Source: Mesostigma viride (taxonomy: Eukaryota; Streptophyta; Mesostigmatophyceae; Mesostigmatales; Mesostigmataceae). Taken from it: DNA of 33,341 nt. Both the position numbers and the translations under genes were made by a program. Below, in pieces: positions 19,450-29,240 of the stretch (its first letter is position 1; each line of letters begins with the position of its first letter). The notes below the pieces were generated by a model. It saw nothing but the letters and a program-made list of their open reading frames with translations. It was not told the DNA's origin and searched no databases. The stretch covers positions 1 through 33,341 of the forward strand of contig RPFO01000688.1 in NCBI GenBank assembly GCA_009746045.1. The letters are read 5' to 3'.

Positions 19450-20637
19450 TCAAGCACTGGCGTCGCTGGGGGATGCCGTGGGCACCGTCCCAGCTACTGA
19501 CTCAGCACCTGCTTGGTTCGCTGCCTCCAGCTCTCGCTCTTGAGCAGTGGCTGCGATGGGCGTCTCTGGCCGCTCCTCGTCGCTGCCAGCGGCGTCCTCC
19601 CCGTCGGCGTAGGGTCCAAACACTCTGCTAACGGGTCGCCCGTCTGCAGATTTCTCCACTGGGATCCGGGGCTCGCTCCCACTCGAGCGATCCCACTCAA
19701 GGTTCCTCACCCACCGCGTTCCACCACCCCGCTTGTCGTTGCAAGCCCCACGACCACCGTAGTCGTGTTCGGGCTCTTGCGGGACGTGCAGCTCAGCACG
19801 ACGTCGTGCAGCGTACCCTTCTGTGGTACCGTCGCCTTGATCTATCTGCTGAGATGAACGTTCGATGATCCCCTCTGGCTGATCAACGAATTGGTAATGG
19901 AAGTCTTCTGGCGTTACCTCCCGACCCGTGATGACCTCGACCACTGGATCGTGTGCGTCTGGTTCCGCCGCCCGCGGTGTGTCGAGTGTTGACCAAATCC
20001 CAAATGGTCGTGTGGTTATCACCCACCGGTCTGCGTTGCCCCGTGACTCCTGCAAAAGAATGTTCACGAGGTGTTCGCACGTTTGTGAAACCACCTCTGC
20101 CGACGACCAGGGGTTGTCGACTTCGCGCGCCTGCGCTTGCCTGATCACGTCCGGGACTTCAACTCCCGCGCCCAGCACAGACGTTGCCACCTGATGGTTG
20201 AACAGTCGCGCTGCTCCCAGTCCAATGGCCACGATCTGGCCCAGTGCCTCCCGCGCCAAATCCAGCTGCGACACGGTCACGTGCCCGCCCTGGTGAGCCA
20301 CCTCCAGACCGTAAATGGTCGAGGACAGCTCGTCCCGTATTGACACAAACTTTTCGACGGCCTCTCGCGACAATTCGCCGGGAGCTGTCGAAGCCTCAAT
20401 CTGCATCACAATGGGGTCGCTCGCCGCCGGCCCTGCTGCAGTTCCGCAAACTGCTACCCAACCTTTCTTCGCCAGCCCCCTTGCCAGGTACGCCGCCTGG
20501 ACGAAGGTTGATGCGGTGCTCGGATGAGCGTAGGGATGAAAAGGTCGTGATCGCTCCGGGGCTCCTACCCGAAGCTGCGGCTGCGAGCTCTGGCTTTGCG
20601 AAGGCTCAATGGCCTGTTCCCTCGGCACGTTGGACAT
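19450..20637 (-). CDS. Extra ORF ahead of gag in the copia element, unknown
   Basis: An uninterrupted 395-codon frame starts at ATG 20637, only 25 bases inside the 5' LTR boundary, and ends 60 bases before the gag ATG. It has a Ser/Gln/Pro-rich N-terminus, a predicted helical middle (SREAVEKFVSIRDELSSTIY, DLAREALGQIVAIGLGAARL, AEVVSQTCEHLVNILLQ), and a charged, Asp/Glu/Arg-rich C-terminal third ending at TGA. No zinc knuckle, protease or RT motif. It is intact while the gag and pol frames around it are broken. I do not recognise a family. It could be a second capsid-type protein, a chaperone-like ORF or a captured host gene. It is inside the LTRs, so it belongs to the element. Confidence 0.75.
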   Translation of the reverse strand: MSNVPREQAIEPSQSQSSQPQLRVGAPERSRPFHPYAHPSTASTFVQAAYLARGLAKKGWVAVCGTAAGPAASDPIVMQIEASTAPGELSREAVEKFVSIRDELSSTIYGLEVAHQGGHVTVSQLDLAREALGQIVAIGLGAARLFNHQVATSVLGAGVEVPDVIRQAQAREVDNPWSSAEVVSQTCEHLVNILLQESRGNADRWVITTRPFGIWSTLDTPRAAEPDAHDPVVEVITGREVTPEDFHYQFVDQPEGIIERSSQQIDQGDGTTEGYAARRRAELHVPQEPEHDYGGRGACNDKRGGGTRWVRNLEWDRSSGSEPRIPVEKSADGRPVSRVFGPYADGEDAAGSDEERPETPIAATAQERELEAANQAGAESVAGTVPTASPSDASA

Positions 20638-20662
20638 GAAGAAGTAAGGAGACAATAATACG
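20638..20662 (-). promoter_or_regulatory. Leader between 5' LTR and first ORF (expected primer-binding site)
   Basis: The whole leader is 25 bases, reading CGTATTATTGTCTCC next to the LTR. It has no TGG start, so priming by an intact tRNA 3' CCA end is not evident. Priming from an internal tRNA fragment, as in Drosophila copia, is a possibility. Confidence 0.45.
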
Positions 20663-21309
20663 AGTTAGAAAGAGCTCCCAACGTATGTGAGCTCTTGGTC
20701 TTTCACAGCGCGTCTTAGCCAATGTTGCAAGGCAGCAACCTTAAATCTGTTCACCAGGCCACGACCACAATGGGCACTTCCACGACCAAGGTGGCACCCA
20801 CGGTTCGTGCTTTCCGAGATAGCTGGTCATCCCCCATGACCAAGCTATATCCTTTGCGTTGTTCCTCGTTCCCATCGGCGTGACGAGGCACGTGCAGGCG
20901 TGCAAGCAAATCCTCAACGTCCACTGGCATCAGTGCAGAGCCAGGACGAACTGGATTTGCCTAGACTCTGCAACCTAGGAAGTACAGGACCTGTCACAAG
21001 CCTGCAAGGCCTAGTATCCTTGCAGCCCTGTGCCAGCTCCAGTACCCTACTAGTCACAGGCTGCTGCTCCTCCTGGTCTACGTGGACCACAGTCACGTGA
21101 TAGACAGGCTAAGCCTGTGCAGGCACGGCCTGCCACGTGTCCTGTCCACTACACCAGAGGACTGCACCCTAGTCGGCCACGGATGGCTAGGACTTCCGGG
21201 GACTTGATATCTTTCTCGTCCCTTGTCTGTTTCAGGCGGTCAGCACGGCGTTGGAAAGGTCTTTCCAAACTGCATCCACTTAGCATATTGGTTGCCCAAA
21301 ATGCTAACT
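20663..21309 (-). repeat. 5' LTR of the copia element (647 bp)
   Basis: Direct repeat of 12831-13470 with three substitutions and two extra segments (5 and 2 bp). It should contain the element promoter. A GAGCTC..GAGCTC pair lies near its downstream end. Confidence 0.93.
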
Positions 21310-21314
21310 GATAG
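21310..21314. repeat. Target-site duplication GATAG, right
   Basis: Matches 12826-12830 and directly follows the right LTR. Confidence 0.85.
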
Positions 21315-21511
21315 AAGAGGATTGGGCACGCCATTTGCAGGGTAGATTTGCCAACCTGGTACGAAGGGATGCACGTAGGCCGGTTACCGCCTATAGTGTA
21401 GGAGACCTGGTTTGGGTGCATAAAGAGGGCCCCTTTGGAAAGAGGGGACAGTGGAATGGTCCAGCCACGGTAGTGTCCGTGGATGGGAGTGTGCGCAACT
21501 ATGGTAGCTGA
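21315..21511 (+). pseudogene. Integrase C-terminal-like fragment, part 2
   Basis: In frame with 12728-12830 once the copia element is removed. It contains YSVGDLVWVHKEGPFGKRGQW followed by NGPATVVSVDGSV, the small beta-barrel pattern (GD.V.V...W.GPA.VV) seen at the C-termini of many retroelement integrases and similar in style to the copia integrase end at about 16850-16930. Ends at TGA 21509-21511. It is a remnant of an earlier retroelement that served as the insertion target. Confidence 0.5.
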
Positions 21512-21913
21512 AAATTTATTGCTCACGGAATACGAAGCCATTGTGTACCGGATTTCGCTTGTTCGAACGGCATTGTCATAGGGAAAAATAATATTCACAA
21601 AAAAACTCGCGAAACGCTGCTGTATTGGGTGTGAACGAGGACAAGCACGCAGTTGGCGCAGTTTTTGCTCGCCGTCCGACCAGACCCGTGCATCTTTAAG
21701 GTAAGGTCTCGTTGCCCAAACTACTTGACGGTGGAAACGAACACGTTCCACCAGTTCCTTACATCATTTCAAAGAAACCCAGCGTAGGATTTCCCTTAAT
21801 TTTGCGTTTCCGATTTTTACGCCCCTTCCGCGAAAAAGTGAGAATTGTAGGAGCGCTGACAGGGGCAACACTGCATGTCGTGCTTTTAATCGCTTTTACG
21901 TCTTTTCTTGCAG
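21512..21913. other. Spacer, possible intron of the zinc-ribbon exon
   Basis: No coding signal. The right end (about 21880-21913) is pyrimidine-rich and finishes TTTTCTTGCAG, a good 3' splice site. Confidence 0.35.
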
Positions 21914-22085
21914 CTATATGACTTCGCTTGGGCGCAGCAACATCGCCCGGTGTTTATCCTGCGGGCGGGGCTTGCTGGCCCCGTCCGGAGTGTGCTCGGG
22001 GTGCGGGAAAAACCACAGCTACTGGTTTATAACGTCGACAACCCCCCATTTTCTGGTCATTAACCGGCGTATTCTTGTGGTTTAA
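21914..22085 (+). CDS. Small zinc-ribbon exon, unknown gene
   Basis: ATG 21918 to TAA 22083-22085 gives 55 residues, beginning just after a strong acceptor (TTGCAG at 21908-21913). The peptide has two CxxC-type pairs, CLSCG and CSGCG, separated by about ten residues. That spacing fits a compact zinc ribbon or rubredoxin-like knuckle. The tail is hydrophobic. Either a terminal exon of a spliced gene or a TE-derived fragment. No upstream exon identified. Confidence 0.35.
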
Positions 22086-22402
22086 GCTTCCGGCGACGGG
22101 CGAAAAGAGCTCTTACCATGACGGCATGCTCTGGGGAGGCGTTCCGAGAAGGACTGGGGCGGGCAGGCAAATTTACACGCGACAGTGCCCGCACGTCGCC
22201 TGCGCACCCCGGCGTACAAGGCAAAGCGCAGTGTTTCCCTCCTGGACGGCCCATCGCTGCCTTTGCCGGGCGGCATGTTGGGGAGGCGGCTCCTTCTTCC
22301 TTTCTTACCGCCCGTTTCATAGTTCATACCCCGTGAGTTTCCCAACGGAGGCGTGTTAAATATGATGAGCGGCTGCATGCATGAATGAACGGGTGTATGA
22401 AT
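22086..22402. other. Spacer before the microsatellite
   Basis: No recognisable gene. Overlapping short frames in several phases reflect GC-rich composition only. Confidence 0.4.
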
Positions 22403-23560
22403 GAGGGAGGGGGGGAGGGAGGGAGGGAGGGAGGGAGGGAGGAGGGAGGGAGGAGGGAGGGAGGGAGGGAGGGAGGGAGGGAGGGAGGGAGGGAGGGAGG
22501 GAGGGAGGGAGGGAGGGAGGGAGGGAGGGAGGGAGGGAGGGAGGAGGGAGGGAGGGAGGGAGGGAGGGAGGGAGGAGGGAGGGAGGAGGGAGGGAGGGAG
22601 GGAGGGAGAGGGAGGGAGGGAGGGAGGGAGGGAGGGAGGAGGGAGGGAGGGAGGGAGGGAGGGAGGGAGGGAGGGAGGGAGGGAGGAGGGGAGGGGGAGG
22701 GAGGGAGGGAGGGAGGGAGGGAGGAGGAGGGAGGGAGGGAGGGAGGAGGGAGGGAGGGAGGGAGGGAGGGAGGGAGGGAGGGGGAGGAGGGAGGGAGGGA
22801 GGGAGGGAGGGAGGGAGGGAGGGAGGAGGGAGGAGGGAGGGAGGGAGGGAGGGAGGAGGGAGGGAGGGAGGGAGGGAGGGAGGGAGGGAGGGAGGGAGGG
22901 AGGGAGGAGGAGGGAGGGAGGGAGGAGGAGGGAGGGAGGGAGGGAGGGGAGGGAGGGAGGGAGGAGGGAGGGAGGGAGGGAGGGAGGGAGGGAGGGAGGA
23001 GGGAGGGAGGGAGGGAGGGAGGGAGGGAGGGAGGGAGGGAGGAGGGAGGGAGGGAGGGAGGGAGGGAGGGAGGGAGGGAGGGAGGGAGGGAGGGAGGAGG
23101 AGGGAGGGAGGGAGGGAGGGAGGGAGGAGGGAGGGAGGGAGGAGGGAGGGAGGGAGGGAGGGAGGAGGGAGGGAGGGAGGGAGGGAGGGAGGGAGGGAGG
23201 GAGGGAGGGAGGGAGGGAGGAGGGAGGGAGGGAGGGAGGGAGGAGGGAGGAGGGAGGGAGGGAGGGAGGAGGAGGGAGGGAGGGACGGAGGGAGGAGGGA
23301 GGAGGGAGGGAGGGAGGAGGGAGGGAGGGACTCAGGGAGGGAGGGAGGGAGGGAGGGAGGGAGGGAGGGAGGGAGGGAGGGAGGGAGGGAGGGAGGGAGA
23401 GGGAGGGAGGAGGGAGGGAGGAGGGAGGAGGGAGGGAGGAGGGAGGGAGGGAGGAGGGAGGGAGGGAGGGAGGGAGGGAGGGAGGGAGGGAGGGAGGAGG
23501 GAGGGAGGGAGGGAGGGAGGAGGGAGGGAGGGAGGGAGGGAGGGAGGGAGGGAGGGAGGG
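22403..23560 (+). repeat. Long (GGGA)n / (GGA)n polypurine microsatellite
   Basis: About 1,158 bases of almost pure GGGA tandem repeat on the plus strand are interrupted by frequent GGA units and a few GA or GGGG slips. Every plus-strand frame, and two on the minus strand, are open because of composition. The runs of G3 spaced by one A are prime G-quadruplex and purine-triplex material. Confidence 0.97.
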
Positions 23561-23570
23561 TATGTATGAC

Positions 23571-23801
<231 letters not shown>

Positions 23802-23836
23802 CTACGTGTATGCATGGGTGGGTGGATACATGTGTA

Positions 23837-23904
23837 TGTGTGTGTGTGGTGGGTGGGTAAGGGATCGACGTGTGTGTGTGTGTGTATGTGTGTGTGTGTG
23901 TGTG
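23837..23904 (+). repeat. Degenerate (TG)n tract
   Basis: TGTGTGTG runs broken by GGGTGGG and TATG, a continuation of the alternating purine-pyrimidine region. Confidence 0.85.
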
Positions 23905-24289
23905 CTTCTCTGCTTAGGCGTTGGAGCACACGCATGCACTGGAGGAAGGGGGTGATGAAAACCCAGACCAACTGTCGCACCCACCCCTCCACCTTCACCA
24001 AGCGTAAGGCCAAGCGTGCCATGGGGTAGGGTAGCGGACGCAAGTCACCAACGTCAGGGTGCTCACCAGGCTGGTGGATGAGAAGATGGGGGCAGGCCCC
24101 TGTCAGATGCAGAGAAGAAGAAAAGGAAAAGGATGCAGCAGGGCCGTGAGAACGTGCCCCCGGGTGTGGCATTAGCCACTATATAGCTAGCTAGCTGGCT
24201 AGAGCTGTGTTATTAATGCATTGTACTATAGGCATGTGCCCCCAAGTATGCCTTCCTGCATTGTTAATATGATGCATAATGTAATGATG
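23905..24289. other. Spacer between microsatellites and satellite
   Basis: It holds a short basic-coding stretch on plus (about 24055-24170, with QRRRKRKR-type Lys/Arg clusters) that I cannot assign, and a TAGC repeat near 24185-24203. No supported gene. Confidence 0.35.
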
Positions 24290-25125
24290 TGTTGTTTGGA
24301 ACCTTCTGTACACCAAGGTGGAATGATTGCCATGAAACCCTTGTAAGAACAATAGAAAGCTGCTTTTTCTGTGGTATTTATGCTAGCATCTGTCACCAAT
24401 TTGTTATCCAACCAGCCTGAAGCTTTGTGGGCAGGCTGCATGGGATGTGTTTCGAACATGTGCCAAGTTCCAGGTCCAACTGAGTTCATTTGATGTCATT
24501 ATATATGCACATGTGTGATGAAACCCTTGAAAAACCATGAAAAACTGCATTTTTGTGGTATTTATGCTAGCATTTGTCACCAGTTTGTCATCCAACCAGC
24601 CTGAAGCTTTGTGGGCAGGCTGCATGGGATGTGTTTCGAACATGTGCCAAGTCCCAGGTCCAACTGAGTTCATTTGATGTCATTATATATGCAAATGTGT
24701 GATGAAACCCTTGGAAAACCCTGAAAAACTGCATTTTTGTGGTGTTTATGCTAGCATCTGTCACCAATTTGTCATCCAACCAGCCTGAAACTTTGTGGGC
24801 ATGCTGCATGGGATGTGTTTAGAACATATGCAAAGTTCCACGCCCAACTGAGTTCATTTGGTGTCATTATATATGCATATGTGTGATGAAACCCTTGGAA
24901 AACCCTGAAAAACTGCATTTTGGGGGTATTTATGCTAGCATCTGTCACCATTTTGTGATCCAACCAGCCTGAAACTTTGTGGGCATGCTGCATGGGATGT
25001 GTTTATAACATGTGCAAAGTTATAGCCCCAACTGAGTTCATTTAGTGTCATTCATATAGGCATGCATGCCAGAAAGTGCTAAAAGTGCGGTATTTTATGC
25101 TAGCAAATGTCACCATGTTACCATG
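24290..25125. repeat. 184-bp satellite, about 4.5 tandem units
   Basis: The anchor TGCTAGCA recurs at 24381, 24565, 24749, 24933 and 25099, giving intervals of 184, 184, 184 and 166 bp. Units share ATGAAACCCTTGxAAAACC, CATCCAACCAGCCTGAA and AACTGAGTTCATTTGxTGTC. Sequence identity looks high between neighbours and drops at both ends. Since 184 is not a multiple of three, the repeated ORFs on the minus strand are not genes. The array stops about 90 bp from the gypsy integrase end. Confidence 0.92.
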
Positions 25126-25214
25126 GTGCCGACTCCCAAAAAATTTTTGACCACATGGCATCATAAGATATCTGATTAGGTACCTTGGTGCCAAATTTGA
25201 GGCCAAACTGACTA

Positions 25215-26351
25215 TTAGCCTATCTTGAAATAATTACCAGGGAACCAAAACGCGTTTTTGGATTGATGTGAATGCAGCTGACGGGCCAGGTAAGCGCCCC
25301 CCCGGCGCTGAGCGTAGCGCAGGGTATCTCGGTGCTGGGCGATGAACAAGTTGTTCATGGCGATGGGCATAACCTTGCGGAAAGTAGCCGCCCGTGCGGT
25401 CACCTCAGCCAGAAACTGACTGGCGTTGTCAAACGCCATAGGGGTGGGGTGTGCACTCTGCGCCTCCGTGGGGAGCAAGGGTGCGCGCCCAAACAACAGG
25501 AAATACGGGGAGAAACAGGCGAGCGACTCCTGGGGTGACATTCGGTAACCCATGGCTATCCACGCCAGTTCACGATCCCACATAGTGAATGATGCTGACT
25601 GCAGGCTCCACTTGCGCAAAGCCTGCTTGACAGTCTGCACCAATCTCTCAGCCAAACCATTGGCCTGAGGATGCTCCGAGAAGTGCGACGGTGATCAATG
25701 AGACATGCATCCAACAATTCCTGAAATTCCCCCGAAACTCCCCGCCCTGGTCGGTGACCACCTCCGCGGGGGCGCCAAACCTGGCGATGATGTCGGCGAA
25801 GTGCTTGGCGGTGGTGGCGGCCTGCTTGTCAGCAATGGGGATGAGCTCGACCCACTTGCTAAAACTTTCGACACACACCATGACATACTTGTGGCCATCT
25901 GCACTTTCATCAAAGGGCCCACACAGGTCTACGTGCCAGCGGTAGAAGAGCCCTCTGATGGGTAGGCTCATCAATTCTTTCGCATCGTGGTCCACATTGA
26001 ACCTGGCCTTCACCCGGGCACACTGCGCGCAGCTAGCGACGACCTGCGCGACTGTGGCACGCATGCCGTTCCACCAATAAGAGGCGCGCACTAGCGCCAA
26101 AGTGCGGTTACCACCCAGGTGGCCATACCGCTCATGGCTTGCTGGACGATGGCGACCCGCTTGTGAGGCGGCGGCACCACCACTTTGCGCTTGCCGATCA
26201 TTTTGTGGAGGACCCCGGCATCCCACGAGTAGGTGACCGCCCTATGTTGCACCCTATTCAACTCAGCGTCACGCTGGGCTGAGGACCAATCAAAGGGGTT
26301 GGGGTGAGAGCTATCCCTTGGACCTGCTCCAACACACGCCCATCGAGCCAC
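25215..26351 (-). pseudogene. pol: gypsy integrase, several frame breaks
   Basis: Four frames in series make one integrase. Piece 1 (26351-~26130) has a basic, Pro-rich lead (KRKVVVPPPHKRVAIVQQ). Piece 2 (~26130-25725) has the HHCC zinc domain (HERYGHLGGNRT...CAQC) and catalytic residues in WHVDLCGPF (first Asp) and VVTDQGGEF (second Asp). A short third frame (about 25723-25690) reads QELLDACLIDHRRTS. The fourth (25670-25215) has HPQANGLAERLVQTVKQ with the catalytic Glu, then a normal post-core region (SPYFLLFGRAPLLP) and ends early after QRRGGAYLARQL. The frame changes at about 26290, 26130, 25725 and 25685 are all -1. A chromodomain is not seen. Role: cDNA integration; this copy cannot encode it as written. 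Confidence 0.85.
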
Positions 26352-29240
26352 ACATCACCCATGTTGCATTCCACTGTGAGATGGCCAACCAACACCACCT
26401 GGAGTGCTAGGTATCGTGCCAAGGTATTGTCAATGTCAAAGGACGGAGAATTACCTTCCTCCAACGCGAGGAGGCCAGCGGCAGGGGTGAAGGGAGAAGG
26501 GTGAACTGCATTGCAGCTTGCCGCAAAGTCTGCGACTGTATACTCGACTGCGCGCCAGTCTGCCTCGGCGTCGGCGTCAGCGAAGCCTGCAGCATTAACA
26601 AAAACCACAGACCCAGGCGAGCTCTCGGCCCCTAGGGCCCGCGCACCAGTGTTGTCAACAGTGGTTGGTAGAGCATACCTGGACAGGACGTCCGCGTTGG
26701 AGTGATCCACACCTGGCCGATGGACGATTGTCAGGTGGTACTCCTGAATGATCATTGCCCACCGGGCCAGCTTACCCGTGAGTTTGTCGCTGGTCATCAA
26801 CCACAATAAGGGCTGGTGATCAGTGACAAGTGTGAACACCCGCCCAAAGAGATATGGCCTGAAGTGCTTGATGGCCCACACAACGGCTAACGCTTCCCCC
26901 TCGTAGGAAGAGTACCGACTCTCGGCAGAGTTGTTACTCCGACTAGCGTACGCGATAACATGCTCGCGCCCCGCATCGTCCTTTTGTGCTAGCACAGCCC
27001 CTAGGCCTACCTTGGACCAATCGGTGTAAAGAATGAAGGGCAGAGCATAGTCGGGGGCGCGTAGGATAGGAGCGGCAGTCAGTTCCTGTTTGATGGTATC
27101 GATGGCTCGCTGCTGAGCCGGACCCCACGCCCAGACATTGCCCTTCTTCAACAACTCAGTCAGGGGTTTGACTTTGGTGCTGAAATTCTGAATATATCCT
27201 CGATAATAGCCAGCTAGCCCGAGATACGCGCGCACCCCCGAGATGTCGATGGGCACTGCGGCGTTGCTGATGGCTTCCACTTTGGCTGCCTCAGGGGTCC
27301 GGCCACCTGGTACAATCTGATGGCCAAGAAACCCTATGGTCTGTTGGGCGAACTTGCACTTTTCAGGGTGCAGCCGCAGGTTGGCCTTATCTAGGGCGAT
27401 CCGAACCTGATCGAGGTGAGCTAAGTGCTGGTCAAACGTCTCGCTAAAGACAATGACATCGTCTATGTAGCAGGCTGCAAATGGCAACCCTGCCAGCACC
27501 TGGTCCATGGCACGTTGGAACACCGCACTAGCGTTGCGATGTCCGAATGGCATGCGAACCCACTCGTACAGACGGGTCCCACCCCAAAAGGCCAGCTTGC
27601 GCTGATCTGCCTCTACGACCTTGATCTGATGGAAGCCGCTACGCAAATCTAGCGACGACACATACTTGACCTGGGGAGATATTTTATCCAAAACATCATC
27701 GACCCGAGGCATGGGGTACCTATCAACAGGAGTGTGCGCGTTCAGCTGACGCAGGTCAGTGGCCATGCGCATACCTGTCCACTCGCCTGTGATGGTATCC
27801 TTCTTGGGTGCGACCACCGTGGCAGCTGCATAACTGGAGGATGAAGCGCGGATGATCCCAGCTGCCTCTAGCTCTCGACAGTTAGCATCTACGAATTCCA
27901 GCTCAGCCAAGCTCAGCCTATGCTGCCGCCTGAATAAGGGCTGATCCGTATCTAGTGGGACCCCCATGCAGCCCCCGTTGTAGCACCCTAGTTCTTCACT
28001 GCTGAAAGCGAAAACTGAGCGTGCAGAATGCAACCAGTGCTCCATAGCCTTGCGTTGCGTGGCGGTGAGGTGCTCACCTATGGCCCATATGTGAGAGGCA
28101 GCAGGATCTGCGACTGCGGCACTCCTACTGTCGAGACAAGGCCCCCGGACAGCGGCATCGTGGAAAAGGGAAAATGCGGCTACACCGGGTGTGACGCTCA
28201 CCTGCTGAATGGCACGGACTGCGCGACCGACCGATTGCTGCAGGGTGGGCGCTCCAGCGAACACCGTGCTGGACAACAAGGACGTCATGAGGATAACGCT
28301 CCATAGTTGAAGCAGCCGCGATCTCCATGGCGACCCAGTGCCGCCGGACGCTGTTGGCCGGACACCAGCCGCGTGGGCACTGACAGGCGGTGGCGGTGTG
28401 GGGATATCTCCCCCACCCTGGCGCACTTGCATTGCGGCCCGCAGAACATACCCAACCTGGAAGGCTGACATGGCTTGCCCAACGAGAGACCACCTAGTGG
28501 CCTCTAAAACCCCCTCAGCGGCGGACGCCCCCACATGGAACCCCATGCTCACCTCCCGAAACTCAGCGGGCGGCTGCACCAACAAACCCGTACCGGTGTC
28601 CCATACCAAACCCTTGCCCCGGTCCCTGTAGGCCGATGACCCCTGGTAACTAACCAAGGTGGGAAGAGCGCACATAGGCTTACCTACGTGATTGACGGGC
28701 GCGTAAGGGTGCCGATCGGCGACGTCTACCCGCTGCGTGACCAAATGTGGTGGCAGCGCCACCTCCGCGGGCATGCCGTCGTGCTGTCGTGTGATCGCAT
28801 CTACCACTGCCTGGATGGTGGTGGTGAGTGCAAGGTTGGTCCAGAATGCGCGGTACCTGTGGGTGAGCCCGCCCAATCCTGCATTGTCGCACGTGACTGG
28901 TGCCCCTAAGATGTCCACGATCTGGGCCCAGTCCTTCCTCACTACCTCGTGAGGGCTGTCGTCGGCCACCACGTTCTCAAAAAGATACGCTAGTGGCTGG
29001 TCCTGCAGCTGCTGCAAGAGTCCAACGACTCGAAGCAGATCCCAAAACAACCCGCTCCTAGGATCCGCAAGCCCGCGTCCTACGCCGGCCTGACTCAACC
29101 CTTGACATTCCCAGCCCGCGAGGACGAGGTCTATCCTCTTGTGCCGCCTCAAAAGGCCTCGCACATGAACCTCCCCAATAGCACGGATATCCTGAGGGCA
29201 CTCCCCAAACGGATCTGTCCACGCAGACGGAGGAACTGAG
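26258..29240 (-). CDS. pol: DNA methyltransferase C-terminal part fused to RT and RNase H
   Basis: One open frame of over 970 codons. Numbering from 29164: methyltransferase motif IV LAGWECQGLS (Cys20, with Glu where Pro is usual), motif VI FENV (62-65), motif VIII THRYRAFWTNL (101-111) and motif X-like RWSLVGQAMSAFQVG (224-238). Upstream in the same frame, DPFGECPQDIRAIGEV fits the motif III region. Then a hydrophobic segment (284-303), a linker, and RT with SSLDLRSGFHQI (Asp506), the MPFGHRNA box (538-545) and YIDD (566-569). RNase H follows with LYTDWS (Asp715), YEGEALA (Glu755/757) and VTDHQPL (Asp782). Layout and FWTNL-type motif VIII recall DNMT3-like enzymes. Proposed role: cytosine methylation of element DNA alongside reverse transcription. 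Confidence 0.92.

Larger units (their letters stand above)
12831..21309 (-). mobile_element. Complete Ty1/copia-type LTR retrotransposon
   Basis: An 8,479-bp element on the minus strand is bounded by near-identical direct LTRs and a 5-bp GATAG duplication. Order along the element: 5' LTR (20663-21309), novel ORF (20637-19450), gag (about 19389-18047, zinc knuckle at its end), integrase, protease-like domain, RT, RNase H (stop 14475), about 1 kb non-coding, polypurine tract, 3' LTR (12831-13470). The RT and RNase H are copia-like and integrase precedes RT, both as in Pseudoviridae. The LTRs differ by three substitutions and two small indels (5 and 2 bp), so the insertion is recent. The frame is nevertheless broken in gag and at the integrase/protease junction. 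It inserted into an older integrase-like fragment. Confidence 0.93.

Noticed and set aside
24226-24993. Four similar 73-89-codon minus-strand ORFs
   Set aside because: They are the 184-bp satellite read in shifting frames; the unit length is not a multiple of three.
24290-25125. CRISPR-like regular spacing
   Set aside because: The whole unit is repeated with no variable spacers, and the context is eukaryotic; it is a satellite.
25215-25655. Chromodomain at the integrase C-terminus
   Set aside because: The frame ends soon after the post-core region, and no aromatic-cage pattern is present before the satellite.
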